A DNA stretch of 64,000 nucleotides from Rhizobiaceae bacterium (GTDB lineage Bacteria > Pseudomonadota > Alphaproteobacteria > Rhizobiales > Rhizobiaceae), in assembly GCA_017644005.1 (NCBI GenBank), contig JAEPMJ010000002.1, positions 496,001 through 560,000 on the forward strand, in the 5' to 3' direction. Position numbers and translations under genes: made by a program. Positions 52,071 through 60,909 of the stretch are shown here, piece by piece; positions within the stretch are counted from its first letter, which is position 1, and each line of letters opens with the position of its first letter. The notes beneath the pieces were generated by a model. The model was not told the DNA's origin, made no database searches, and saw only the letters and a program-made list of their open reading frames with translations.

Positions 52071-53489
52071 ATGACCGCGCAACAGCAGCAGCCCGTGCAG
52101 ATGATTGCACGCGGCAAGATCGTTACGATGGACCCTAGCCGTCGGATCATCGAGGACGGCGCCATCGCCATCGACAAAGGCGTGATCCTGGCAGTCGGAA
52201 CGAACGCGGAAATATCCGCGCGCTACAGCGCCGCCGACGAGCTCGGCGGAGCCGACGCGCTGCTGATGCCCGGGTTTATCGACGCGCATACCCATTGCAC
52301 GCAGTGTTTCGTGCGCGGCCTGACATCCGGCGAACTGCCGATGATCCCACGCATATACAACCCAGCACAACGCGTGCTCACAGCGGCGGAAGCGGCATCC
52401 ACCGTCCGGCTGCTCAGCGCCCAGATGCTGCGCGCGGGCGTCACCACCCTGTGTGAAGGCACACTTAATCCCGATCACGAAAGTGCCATCCTCGAAACGC
52501 TGGAAGAAGTGGGCATTCGCAGCGTTCTGGCGCGCGGCCGCGCCGATCAGGATTTTCATCACGCATCGCTCTACAGCCAGATCAACGACCGCTCATGGGC
52601 CAAGGCAAGGGACGGCGAGGCCGAAGCCGATCTCCTGCGCACCGAGGCCATGCTCCAGCGTTTCCCTTCCCGCGGAAACGGGCTGATTCATGCCGCTGTG
52701 AACGCGTCCGCGCTTTTGGGCTTCTCGCCTCGCTACTTCACAGATGGCGCCGCCCTTGCGCGCCGCTTCGACACAACCCTTCAGGTCCACACCGGGCGTG
52801 ACCGCGAAGAGGTCGAATTCTGCCTTGATGTCTGGAAACGCCGCCCGATCGAAAGATTGTACGATCTCGGGGTCGTGGATGAGCACCTCATTGCCGTTCA
52901 TGCGGTCCTGGCCAGCGAGCAGGAGATCGAAATCCTGGCCGCAGGCAAGGCCGCATTGGCGCATTCGCCGATCGAGTGCGTGGCCAACCTGAATGCGATC
53001 CCGAACCTGCCGCGCTTCCGGGCCGCAGGCATTCGCGTTGCGCTCGGCTGCGACAACCAGGCCAATGATATGTTCGCCACCATGCGGGCCGCCTGGCTCA
53101 TCCATGGCGCGCGCTGGGGTGTCGAGCGTTTCGACGCCGAATTCCTGCCGGCCGGCGCGCTGCTTGAAATGGCAACCATCGAATCCGCATCGAGCCTGCG
53201 CATCGAACACGTCACGGGATCGCTGGAAGCCGGTAAGGCAGCCGATTTTCTGGTGCTGGATGGAACGGCGCCGCACTTCATGGCGGCACAGGACGTTCCG
53301 AGCGAACTGGTGCGCTACGGAAGCCGCGCCGAGATCGTCCAGACCGTCGTGGCCGGGCGAGTGCTCTATAATCGCGGCAACTTCACAACCATCGATATGC
53401 AGGCGCTGCGCGACGAAGCATCGGCCGGTGCGGCCAAGGTCCACCGGGAAGTTGCTTCGCGCCGCTACCGCCCCCTGCCCGCTTTCTGA
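52071..53489 (+). CDS. Amidohydrolase (TrzA/AtzB/SAH-deaminase-like)
   Basis: 472-residue metal hydrolase. HxH motif in GFIDAHTHCTQCFVRG near residue 72, LQVHTGRDREE near 240, AVHAVLASEQE near 280, ALAHSPIECVANLN near 302, and metal Asp in ALGCDNQANDMF near 330: the complete chlorohydrolase/deaminase set. ATG at 52071 with GAGGATC. It is the second amidohydrolase of the locus and only distantly like the one at 45412-46893, so two successive hydrolyses of one imported N-compound, or two related ligands, are possible. Followed by an EamA transporter after 57 bases. Confidence 0.9.
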   Translation: MTAQQQQPVQMIARGKIVTMDPSRRIIEDGAIAIDKGVILAVGTNAEISARYSAADELGGADALLMPGFIDAHTHCTQCFVRGLTSGELPMIPRIYNPAQRVLTAAEAASTVRLLSAQMLRAGVTTLCEGTLNPDHESAILETLEEVGIRSVLARGRADQDFHHASLYSQINDRSWAKARDGEAEADLLRTEAMLQRFPSRGNGLIHAAVNASALLGFSPRYFTDGAALARRFDTTLQVHTGRDREEVEFCLDVWKRRPIERLYDLGVVDEHLIAVHAVLASEQEIEILAAGKAALAHSPIECVANLNAIPNLPRFRAAGIRVALGCDNQANDMFATMRAAWLIHGARWGVERFDAEFLPAGALLEMATIESASSLRIEHVTGSLEAGKAADFLVLDGTAPHFMAAQDVPSELVRYGSRAEIVQTVVAGRVLYNRGNFTTIDMQALRDEASAGAAKVHREVASRRYRPLPAF

Positions 53490-53546
53490 GCCGCAAGAAC
53501 CAATCGCCGAAACGACCGCCGGAGTACGGCGACCAAGAGTCCTTTG

Positions 53547-54455
53547 ATGTTCACGACCAATGCCAACTATGCCAAGGGGCTCGTCATCACCGCCATCGGC
53601 GGGCTCGCCCTGACCGTCGACATTCCGCTGATCCTGCTCGCCGACGGCGACCCGTGGTCGATCGTCATGTTGCGAAGCGGAACGACATTTCTCGCCTCGA
53701 TCGCCATCTGGCTGATCTGGGCGCTGGTTCGCAAGAACCCGCCGACTTTGATCCCCGGGCGCGCTGGCCTCCTGGTGGCTGCGTTGTATGGCGCCGCCTC
53801 GGTCACCTTCGTGATGGCCGTTTTCCACACATCGACTGCAAACCTGGTCTTTATCCTCGCCTTCAATACCGTCTTTGCTTCACTTCTTGGGTGGCTGTTT
53901 CTTGGCGAGCGACCACGGACGGCAACAATGGTTGCAATGGCGTTCATGCTGGGTGGCGTGTCGATCATCGTCCTCGACGGTCTGGGCCGCGGCAGCATCG
54001 TCGGCGATCTCTTTGCGGTCGCTTCGTCGATCCTGCTGGCAAGCGCGATCACCGTCACCAGGGCGTCGGCCAAAGACATGGGCTTTGCCGCGCTCATGGC
54101 GTTCGCCCTGCCGGCCCTGCTCGGTGTCGTGATGGTGAGCCAGGTCGGGTTCCGCGTCGAGCAGCCCTTGTGGGTGCTGCTGACCGGCATAATCGTTCTG
54201 CCGCTTTCGTTCTTCTGTCTCGCAACCGGGCCGAAATACATATCGGGGCCGGAAGTGGCGATGTTCTACCTGCTCGAAACGGTACTTACGCCTGTATGGG
54301 TGTGGATGATCTTCGCCGAAGTACCCACAACCGCCTCGCTGATCGGAGGCACGATACTGGTGGTGACACTGATCGCCCACTCGGTGTGGGCGCTCATCTC
54401 GGCAAGGCAGGCGCCGACGCGACAGGATGAGCCCGTTTCCGAAACGCATGTCTGA
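53547..54455 (+). CDS. EamA/DMT-family transporter
   Basis: 302-residue protein with ten hydrophobic helices in two EamA halves: the first ends near FILAFNTVFASLLGWLFLGERPRTATMVAM (about 100-130), the second near FYLLETVLTPVWVWMIFAEVPTTASLIGG (about 240-268). The paired GER/AEVP motifs are typical of drug/metabolite exporters. ATG 53547 is used; TTG at 53544 precedes it directly. Probably exports a product of the amidohydrolases, or removes excess substrate. Confidence 0.88.
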   Translation: MFTTNANYAKGLVITAIGGLALTVDIPLILLADGDPWSIVMLRSGTTFLASIAIWLIWALVRKNPPTLIPGRAGLLVAALYGAASVTFVMAVFHTSTANLVFILAFNTVFASLLGWLFLGERPRTATMVAMAFMLGGVSIIVLDGLGRGSIVGDLFAVASSILLASAITVTRASAKDMGFAALMAFALPALLGVVMVSQVGFRVEQPLWVLLTGIIVLPLSFFCLATGPKYISGPEVAMFYLLETVLTPVWVWMIFAEVPTTASLIGGTILVVTLIAHSVWALISARQAPTRQDEPVSETHV

Positions 54456-54456
54456 C

Positions 54457-54479
54457 GGAACAACTTTGCAGTTGTTTCC
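54457..54479 (+). other. Hairpin right after the EamA stop codon
   Basis: GGAACAACT (54457-54465) pairs with AGTTGTTTCC (54470-54479), with one bulged base, around TTGC, one base after the stop. No U-run follows. It may protect the 3' end of the mRNA or assist termination before the convergent sugar operon. Confidence 0.4.
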
Positions 54480-54636
54480 GCGCCTCAAGCTGACTCTCGC
54501 AGCCACACTCTAATGCGCCGGGACATTCGAGCCAACGTCTTCAAGCTGAATTCAAACGACTTTCACCAACAACAGGCTCGAAGCGCAGCCTCAGCATACG
54601 GCATGGGCCACCTGAACTTCGCGCCTGAGCTGGAAA

Positions 54637-55722
54637 TCAGGACACGGTCTCGTCGGGTAGCCGCCTGCCATCCGATCCAAACATATGAAGGGCCTCGGCT
54701 TCGAAGCCGAGCGGCACCGTCGTCCCCTGGACGATTTCGGTCGTCGGCGGCAGCGCGGCAACAAAGCGATGGCCGTGGATCGTGCCCGTTACCTGCAATT
54801 CGGGGCCGGTCAGTTCGGCGATTTCCGTTTCGAGCCAGAGCTTTGCCTCGCCCCCATTCCCAGCGTAGCTGACTGCCTCCGGCCGAATGCCAATCGACAG
54901 CTTGTCACCGTCTGCCGAGAGCGCGGAGGTCTTGGCGGACGCCAGGGGCACGTCCGCATTTTCCACGACGATCTTCCCGCCGGCGATGCGCGCCGGAAGA
55001 ATGTTCATCGGCGGCGCGCCAACAAACTCGGCGACATAGCGTGTTGCTGGCCGGTTGTAGATCTCGCTTGGCGTGCCGAGTTGCTCTACATGGCCGTCGC
55101 GCATCAATGCCACCTTTGTCGCCAGCGTCATTGCCTCGATCTGGTCATGCGTGACGTAAACGACGGTCGCTTTCAGCATCTTGTGCAACCGCTTCAGTTC
55201 AGCACGCATCTCCATTCTAAGTTTGGCGTCGAGGTTGGACAGCGGTTCGTCGAACAGGAACACCTTTGGCTGGCGTACCAGCGCCCGGCCGATGGCGACA
55301 CGCTGGCGCTGTCCGCCGGAAAGCTGGCTCGGCTTGCGTTTCAGCAGTCCCTCGATCTTCAGCAGCCTCGCAGCTTCCATTACCAACTCGCGCCGCACCG
55401 CTTTTTCTACGCCGCGCATTTCCAGGCTGAAACCGACATTCCGCTCTACGGTCAAATTCGGATAGAGGGCATAGGACTGAAATACCATCGCGATATCACG
55501 ATCGCGTGGCGCCGTTCCCACGACCGATCTGCCGTCGATCAGAATGTCGCCTTCGGTCGGTTCGGCGAGACCGGCGACGAGATTGAGCAGGGTCGACTTT
55601 CCACAACCCGACGCGCCGAGCAGGACGAGAAAGTCACCATCGGCGAGCGTAATATCGATGCCTTTCAGTATCTCCACCGCGCCAAAGCTTTTGCGGATAT
55701 TCCGAATCGTGAGCTCGCTCAT
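54637..55722 (-). CDS. Sugar ABC transporter ATPase (MalK/UgpC-like)
   Basis: 361-residue ATPase with a C-terminal regulatory (TOBE) part. Walker A GASGCGKST near residue 37, signature LSGGQRQR near 133, Walker B VFLFDEPLSNLD near 154. YVAEFVGAPPMNILPARI near 229 is the MalK-type hinge to the regulatory domain. ATG at 55722 overlaps the kinase stop by four bases. Last gene of the operon; energises the MalF/MalG-type permease pair encoded upstream. Confidence 0.92.
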   Translation of the reverse strand: MSELTIRNIRKSFGAVEILKGIDITLADGDFLVLLGASGCGKSTLLNLVAGLAEPTEGDILIDGRSVVGTAPRDRDIAMVFQSYALYPNLTVERNVGFSLEMRGVEKAVRRELVMEAARLLKIEGLLKRKPSQLSGGQRQRVAIGRALVRQPKVFLFDEPLSNLDAKLRMEMRAELKRLHKMLKATVVYVTHDQIEAMTLATKVALMRDGHVEQLGTPSEIYNRPATRYVAEFVGAPPMNILPARIAGGKIVVENADVPLASAKTSALSADGDKLSIGIRPEAVSYAGNGGEAKLWLETEIAELTGPELQVTGTIHGHRFVAALPPTTEIVQGTTVPLGFEAEALHMFGSDGRRLPDETVS

Positions 55723-56657
55723 CGGGCAGCCTCCGCAACCCGGTGGCGCGGCTTCGCGTCGTAACGGCGCGGACTGGTGGAAATGGCACTGGATGCCGCT
55801 GAGGTGCCCCGCGAAAGCGCCGTCGCCGTCGTCTCGCCTTCGGCCATGGCGGCCAGAAATCCGGCGTTGAAGACATCGCCGGCGCCTATGGTATCGATAA
55901 CGTGGACCTCGGGTGCGGGGGCATGGATCAGCCCTTCGCCGGCCGTTGCCGCCAACGCGCCAAGAGCACCGCTTTTAGCGACGAAAATGCCCCCTGGCCG
56001 CATGCCGGCCTGCAACTGGCGGGTAGCCTCGCCGACATCAGCGATGCCCGCAAGCGACGTTGTTTCGCGTTCGTTGAAAAGTGCGAAATCGCAAGCTGCG
56101 AGCCAGGAGCGTGTCGCGGCTCGATTCCTTTCTGTCCAGCCTTCAACCGGCCAGCCGGTATCGAGCGCGATGCGGATGTCGTGGTCTGCAGCCGATGCAA
56201 ACAGCTCAGGATAAGCAATTGTGAGTTCATCCGTCAGGAACGAGCCGCAGACAAGCGCGATACCGCCGGCCAGCATTTCGAGATCGAGTGCGGCCATGAC
56301 CTGATCTAGCCGCATTTTCGGAAGATGGCCCCGCGTGGTAAGGAATGTGCGCTCGTCGCCGGGGTGTGTAACACCGACGGAAACGGTCGTGGCTCCCGCA
56401 TGCTCCTGCCAGCGTACGGCGCGGATGCCGAACCCCTTGCGAAGCCACTGGCCGAAAACATCATCGCCAACCGTCGCTGCAATCTGGTGGCTGAAGCCCA
56501 TCGCACTCCATGCGAGGGAACAGTTGCCTGCGGAACCACCGATGCGCAGTTCGTCGCTGTCCACGGAGATTTCCGTTCCCATCTCCGGCCAGGGCGCATC
56601 GAGGCCGAGAATCAGGTCTACATTGACATTGCCGATTACCGCCAGCGGGCGCATCAT
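55719..56657 (-). CDS. PfkB-family carbohydrate kinase
   Basis: 312-residue ribokinase-type kinase. Seen: VIGNVNVDLILGL near residue 6, GGSAGNCSLAWSAMG near 39, NERETTSLAG near 188, and the catalytic DTIGAGDVFNAGFLAAMA near 252, whose Asp (GAGD) is the base. The operon also has a SIS protein and a sugar importer; in frl-type operons a PfkB kinase phosphorylates an imported Amadori sugar-amine, which the SIS enzyme then cleaves. That is an inference. ATGA overlaps on both sides. Confidence 0.9.
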   Translation of the reverse strand: MMRPLAVIGNVNVDLILGLDAPWPEMGTEISVDSDELRIGGSAGNCSLAWSAMGFSHQIAATVGDDVFGQWLRKGFGIRAVRWQEHAGATTVSVGVTHPGDERTFLTTRGHLPKMRLDQVMAALDLEMLAGGIALVCGSFLTDELTIAYPELFASAADHDIRIALDTGWPVEGWTERNRAATRSWLAACDFALFNERETTSLAGIADVGEATRQLQAGMRPGGIFVAKSGALGALAATAGEGLIHAPAPEVHVIDTIGAGDVFNAGFLAAMAEGETTATALSRGTSAASSAISTSPRRYDAKPRHRVAEAAR

Positions 56658-57685
56658 TCTTTCCTTGTAATTTTTGACGAGCGAACGGGTGTGCCCGCGT
56701 CTTCGACCCTGCTCACCGCCATTTCGACCATGAGTCTCTGCGCGAGGGGAAGCAGTGCGAAGAGCGCCGCGAGACCCGCCTTACGGGAAGCGGCGAGCGA
56801 AACGATCCTAGCATCGGCTGGTCGCTCCATTCCGGAAGTGTCAAGCAAAACAACGGGAGCCCCGGCGTCGGCAGCGGCGTCAGCCAAACCGGCGATCAGG
56901 TGCGATGCCGCCTCGTCACCGCGTATCAACACGACACCGGTATCGGGGCCCAGCATTTCCATCGGACCGTGGCGCAATTGACCACCTTCGATCGCTAAGC
57001 AAGGCATGCGGGTGAGTTCCGTCAATCCAAGCGCCAACGCCTCGGCGGTCCCAACGAACAATCGGCCGGAGACAACGAGCGCGCGGGCGCTCCGGAGATG
57101 GCGAACGGCGGTGGAAACGTCGTAGCGCTGGGTAATGGCCAACTGATCAAGGGCCGCAGCGCAGTCGTGGCCGAGCGCTGCGAGAACCGCCAAATGCATC
57201 GCAAGTGTAACTGTGAGGCTGCGCGTTCCGGCGAAGGCAACCTCAGGCCCCCCACAACCGATCATTGAGTATATGCGCCGGGCGAGATCAGAGTTCGGCG
57301 AGAGGGTCATGCCGAAGGTACTGGAGCTGCTGCGGTTGTTCTCGCGAACCCAGCGGACAATCTCCGCGCTTTCCCCCGATTGCGAGGCAAGCAGCACCAC
57401 GCGATCTTCGGTCGGCAGAGGTTGAACGAGCTGTTCGGACAATGGAAGCGCAAGCGCTTCAACGCCTGCGCTGCGGTAGAATGGTTCGACCATTCGGCCG
57501 ACCGCGTGCGAAGCGCCCATACCAAGCATAAGCAGCCGCCTGCGTGCCCGGATGCACCGTGCAATCTCATGCGCCACCGCCGCATTTGCTTCATAGGTGG
57601 AGATCGCGTCGGCTGCCTGCCGCGCCATCTCAGTGTCGATCGCGCGCACACCGGATGGCCTCACGTCGCGGATACCGCTGCTCAT
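56654..57685 (-). CDS. SIS-domain sugar-phosphate isomerase/deglycase-like protein
   Basis: 343-residue protein with two SIS domains: the first near 45-170 (LLMLGMGASHAVGRM, then LLASQSGESAEIV), the second near 205-325 (ALVVSGRLFVGTAEALALGLTELTRM, and GGQLRHGPMEML). SQSGES and E-x-x-HGP are the marks of the GlmS isomerase part, also found in AgaS and in the fructoselysine-6-phosphate deglycase FrlB. No glutaminase domain is present. With the PfkB kinase it may cleave or deaminate a phosphorylated amino sugar or Amadori compound. ATG at 57685 overlaps the permease stop. Confidence 0.88.
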   Translation of the reverse strand: MSSGIRDVRPSGVRAIDTEMARQAADAISTYEANAAVAHEIARCIRARRRLLMLGMGASHAVGRMVEPFYRSAGVEALALPLSEQLVQPLPTEDRVVLLASQSGESAEIVRWVRENNRSSSSTFGMTLSPNSDLARRIYSMIGCGGPEVAFAGTRSLTVTLAMHLAVLAALGHDCAAALDQLAITQRYDVSTAVRHLRSARALVVSGRLFVGTAEALALGLTELTRMPCLAIEGGQLRHGPMEMLGPDTGVVLIRGDEAASHLIAGLADAAADAGAPVVLLDTSGMERPADARIVSLAASRKAGLAALFALLPLAQRLMVEMAVSRVEDAGTPVRSSKITRKE

Positions 57686-58530
57686 CCCTTTACACCACCG
57701 CTTGTCAGGCCCGAGATCAGCGCACGCTGAAGCAGCGTTCCCAAAACCAGCGGCGGCAGCGCCGCCAGGACGCCTGCCGTAGCGATCAGCCCGTAATCCG
57801 TTACGCGGCCGCCCGCCAGGTCCGCGATGGCTACCGTCAGCGTCTTCGAGCGCTGATCGGAGGTAAAGAGCAGGGCATAGAAGAATTCGTCCCAGGCAAG
57901 CAGAAACGCGAACAGCACCGAAGTGGCAATTACCGGCGCCGACAGCGGCAGGGTGATGATTCTGAGCGTTTGCGATAAGCGGGCGCCGTCGATTGCCGCG
58001 GCCGCCTCGATTTCAGCCGGTATGCCGTCAAATCCGGATTTCATCAGCCACGTGGTGAATGGTGCAAGAATCGACAGGTAAACCAGCGCCAACCCATGCA
58101 CCGAATTCAGCAGATTGAGTTGAGCGAGACCCATATACAGGGGTACGGCGAGTGCGACTGGTGGCAGCATGTAGGTCATGATCACCATTGCCAGGGACCA
58201 GCCGAGGGAGGGCGTGCGCGAAACCGCCCAGGCTGCCGGCACGGCAACAAGCAGCGATGCGACCGCCGCCATCGCCGACACAGTGACACTGTTGGCCAAA
58301 GCCGAGGTGAAGGCTTCGCCCGCACTGTTGTCGGCCCGCGAAAGCAGATGTCTGTAACGCGACCAGTCGACAGTCTCCGGCCACCATTGCAACGGCTTGG
58401 TTATGAGCTGGTCCGCCGGCGATAGGCTCATAGCCAGAAGCCAGAGAATGGGTGCCAGAATGAAACCGGCCAGCACGATCGCACAGAGGTAGAGAAAGAT
58501 GCTGTAGGAGACACTTCGCCGTTCCGTCAT
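57682..58530 (-). CDS. Sugar ABC transporter permease (MalG-like)
   Basis: 282-residue inner-membrane permease with six helices. EAA loop EIEAAAAIDGARLSQTLRIITLPL near 180-205 and the typical WDEFFYALLFTSDQRSKTL tail near 230. ATG at 58530 overlaps the MalF-like stop by four bases. Pairs with the next protein to form the pore. Confidence 0.92.
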   Translation of the reverse strand: MTERRSVSYSIFLYLCAIVLAGFILAPILWLLAMSLSPADQLITKPLQWWPETVDWSRYRHLLSRADNSAGEAFTSALANSVTVSAMAAVASLLVAVPAAWAVSRTPSLGWSLAMVIMTYMLPPVALAVPLYMGLAQLNLLNSVHGLALVYLSILAPFTTWLMKSGFDGIPAEIEAAAAIDGARLSQTLRIITLPLSAPVIATSVLFAFLLAWDEFFYALLFTSDQRSKTLTVAIADLAGGRVTDYGLIATAGVLAALPPLVLGTLLQRALISGLTSGGVKG

Positions 58531-59411
58531 TTCGCGCTCCCGGCCGCCTTGCGGATCATGACCGCGTAGACCGTAGACAGGACGGTCACAATCAGTGCGA
58601 TGATCAGGGCCAGTGAAGCGCCTGCCCCTGCGCGTTGGAATGAAAACGCCTCCTGATAGACGAGAATGGACAGGGTGCGGGTCGTGTTTGCGGGGCCCCC
58701 GCGCGTCATTACCCAGACAATGTCAAACACCTTGAAGGCCTCGATCGTTCTCAAAACGAGAGCGACCATCAGCGGTCCCGCGAGATAAGGCAGAACCACG
58801 TAGCGAAAGCGCGCAATCGGACCCGCTCCATCGACCATCGAGGCGGCCCGTATCTCTTTTGGCACCGCCTGCAGGGCGGCAAGCGCAATCAGTGCGACCA
58901 GGGGAAAGTTCTTCCAGGTATCGGCGATGATAAGCGCAGCAAGGGCCGAGGATGGCTCGCCGAGCCATGATTGATATTCGTCAGCGAGACCGAGTTGGGT
59001 AAGCATGGCGTTGAGCGCGCCATATTGAGGATTGTAGATCAGACGCCACAAAGAGGCGTTGACCACAGTCGGCAGCGCCCAGGGCAGAATCAGCAACGCC
59101 CTCAGCAAGGTTCGCCCGTAAAAGGACTGATTGACCAGCAGCGCTGCAAGAACGCCGATTATCATCTCCAGCGAAACCGACGCGACAGCAAACCACATCG
59201 TAGTGGCAAGCGTGCTCCAGAAGCGCGAGCTCGAAAGCATCGCCGCGTAGTTGCCAATTCCCACCCATTCACCGCTCGTGCCCACCAGGCGCGCATCCGT
59301 AAAGGACAGCCGTATAGTGTCGGCGAGCGGCCAGCCGATCACGGTCGTCATGATGATCAGCAGCGGTAGCAGAAGAAGCCAGGCGCGCAATGTAGACCGG
59401 CTGCCGGACAA
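58527..59411 (-). CDS. Sugar ABC transporter permease (MalF-like)
   Basis: 294-residue permease with six helices. RALLILPWALPTVVNASLWRLIYNPQYG near 105-132 and the EAA loop EIRAASMVDGAGPIARFRYVVLPYLAGP near 205-232 are family marks; the late TRGGPANTTRTLSI block fits sugar permeases. The start is TTG at 59411, supported by a strong GGAGG about seven bases before; the family starts near the basic SRSTLRAWLL. It follows the binding protein by 83 bases that contain a perfect hairpin. Confidence 0.9.
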   Translation of the reverse strand: MSGSRSTLRAWLLLLPLLIIMTTVIGWPLADTIRLSFTDARLVGTSGEWVGIGNYAAMLSSSRFWSTLATTMWFAVASVSLEMIIGVLAALLVNQSFYGRTLLRALLILPWALPTVVNASLWRLIYNPQYGALNAMLTQLGLADEYQSWLGEPSSALAALIIADTWKNFPLVALIALAALQAVPKEIRAASMVDGAGPIARFRYVVLPYLAGPLMVALVLRTIEAFKVFDIVWVMTRGGPANTTRTLSILVYQEAFSFQRAGAGASLALIIALIVTVLSTVYAVMIRKAAGSAK

Positions 59412-59456
59412 GGATTACCTCCGGTCGAACGGAACGATGATCGACAATAGGGAAAG

Positions 59457-59481
59457 GAAGCGGGGCTCGACACCCCGCTTC
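59457..59481 (-). other. Perfect stem-loop between sugar binding-protein and permease genes
   Basis: GAAGCGGGG (59457-59465) and CCCCGCTTC (59473-59481) form nine pairs around a seven-base loop. It lies inside the SBP-to-permease gap, as does the hairpin at 25998-26028. Such hairpins are known to keep the upstream binding-protein mRNA stable. Confidence 0.65.
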
Positions 59482-59494
59482 GTGGCAAGCAGTT

Positions 59495-60736
59495 CTAAAG
59501 GCCGCTGTTTTCTGCGGCCGAAGTCAGGGCATCCTGTGGTGACGCACTGCCCAGAAGCGCTTCCTGAATCGCCTGCTGCAGCGCGGCCGACAGCTCCTGG
59601 TAACGCGGCGTCGTCGGCCGCGGATACATGGCCGCAAGGCCTTTTTCGGCGGCCGCGATCAGCTGTTCCTGCCCCTCGGTGATAGCCGGATCGGAATATG
59701 ACGATGCCCAGATCGGCAAGCTCAGCTTGGCGTATTTGTTCTGTGTCGCCTGCGAAGTCATGTAGACGATGTATTTCCATGCATCGTCTACGTTTTTGCT
59801 GCTGCTGGGTATGCCCAGGCCCATCGATCCATTCACGGCCGAGACGTCAGACTTGCCCTGGATACCCGGCGCCGCGACCACTCCCACCTTGCCGGCGACC
59901 TTGCTTTCGTTAGGATCGTTGGCGAGGTTGTACATGTAGGTCCAGTTGAGCGCGAAGGCTGCCTCGCCATTCTGGAATACGCTGCGAACGTCCTCTTCCA
60001 GAAATTCCTTCGAGTTGGGATTCGTCAGCCCCGAATCCAGACTGTCGACCATATACTGCAGCGCCTCTAGACCGCCGCCCGTCTGGAATGCGGGCTTCCC
60101 GTCCGCATCGAGAAAGGTGCCGTGATATGCGCTCAGAAGCGTCGTGTAGTCGCAAATCGCAGCCTCTGCCTGTGCCCAGCTCCAGGCAATCGGATATTCC
60201 ACAAGTCCCTTGTCCTTGATGATCGTGGCCTGTTCGACGAGCTCGGACCAGGTCTTCGGCGGGTTGGCGATACCCGCCTTCTCGAGGACTTCCGTATTAT
60301 AGAACAGGTATTTAGTATCAAGAATCCACGGCATACCGAATGCTCTTCCGTTGTACTGGACTGTTGTCCAGGCGCCCGGCAGCACACCGTTTTTCATTTC
60401 TTCCGTGATGCGGTCGGTGACGTCGACCAGAATGCCGTTCGTGGCGAATTCGGCGGGCCAGATCACGTCGAAGAGTACGACGTCGTATCCGCCGCCTGAA
60501 CCCTGTGCGAGTACGGTCTTGTCGTGCAATCCCTCGTAGGGAACGAATTCTAGATTGACCTTGATGCCCGGATTTTCGCTGGTGAATGCCTCGGTCATCG
60601 CTCGGACATCGTCCTCGCTGTAGGCGGCCTGAGCCATGAACAACGCATTCAAGGTTGTGTCGGCTTGGGCTGAACCTGCAAAGCTCAGGCTGGCGAGCGC
60701 GGCGCCTAAAATCATTCTGCGTGTTGTCTTCAACAT
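59495..60736 (-). CDS. Sugar ABC transporter substrate-binding protein
   Basis: 413-residue periplasmic receptor of SBP family 1 (sugar). Signal peptide with an RR pair (TTRRMILGAALASLSFAGSAQA/DT), cleavage near 25. Mature blocks: FEPYEGL-like FVPYEGLHDKT near 62, GMPWILDTKYLFYNTEVLEKAG near 133, AFALNWTYMYNLAND near 257, and INGSMGLGIPSSSKN-like VNGSMGLGIPSSSKN near 298. ATG at 60736. First gene of the sugar operon, divergent from the ROK regulator across a gap with a strong operator. Confidence 0.92.
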   Translation of the reverse strand: MLKTTRRMILGAALASLSFAGSAQADTTLNALFMAQAAYSEDDVRAMTEAFTSENPGIKVNLEFVPYEGLHDKTVLAQGSGGGYDVVLFDVIWPAEFATNGILVDVTDRITEEMKNGVLPGAWTTVQYNGRAFGMPWILDTKYLFYNTEVLEKAGIANPPKTWSELVEQATIIKDKGLVEYPIAWSWAQAEAAICDYTTLLSAYHGTFLDADGKPAFQTGGGLEALQYMVDSLDSGLTNPNSKEFLEEDVRSVFQNGEAAFALNWTYMYNLANDPNESKVAGKVGVVAAPGIQGKSDVSAVNGSMGLGIPSSSKNVDDAWKYIVYMTSQATQNKYAKLSLPIWASSYSDPAITEGQEQLIAAAEKGLAAMYPRPTTPRYQELSAALQQAIQEALLGSASPQDALTSAAENSGL

Positions 60737-60846
60737 TGCTTTCTCCTCCTCCAGATGATGCCAGTCGGTCCCGCATTTCTCGGCGGTTTACCCAGACACC
60801 GGCCTCCACGGCGATTTCCCGGGGCAAAACACCGCATCTCGGTAAT

Positions 60847-60874
60847 AAGTCAATTGCCTTGACTTAAAGTCAAG
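60847..60874. promoter_or_regulatory. ROK/NagC-type operator (nested TTGAC/GTCAA dyads)
   Basis: CTTGACTT-A-AAGTCAAG (60858-60874) is a perfect 17-base dyad, and AAGTCAA (60847-60853) with TTGACTT (60859-60865) forms a second, overlapping one; a further GTCAA lies at 60891-60895. It sits between the sugar binding-protein gene and the ROK regulator gene, the expected place for the regulator to control both. Confidence 0.7.
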
Positions 60875-60909
60875 ACAATATTGCGATGCGAGTCAACGGA
60901 AAAGTCTGA

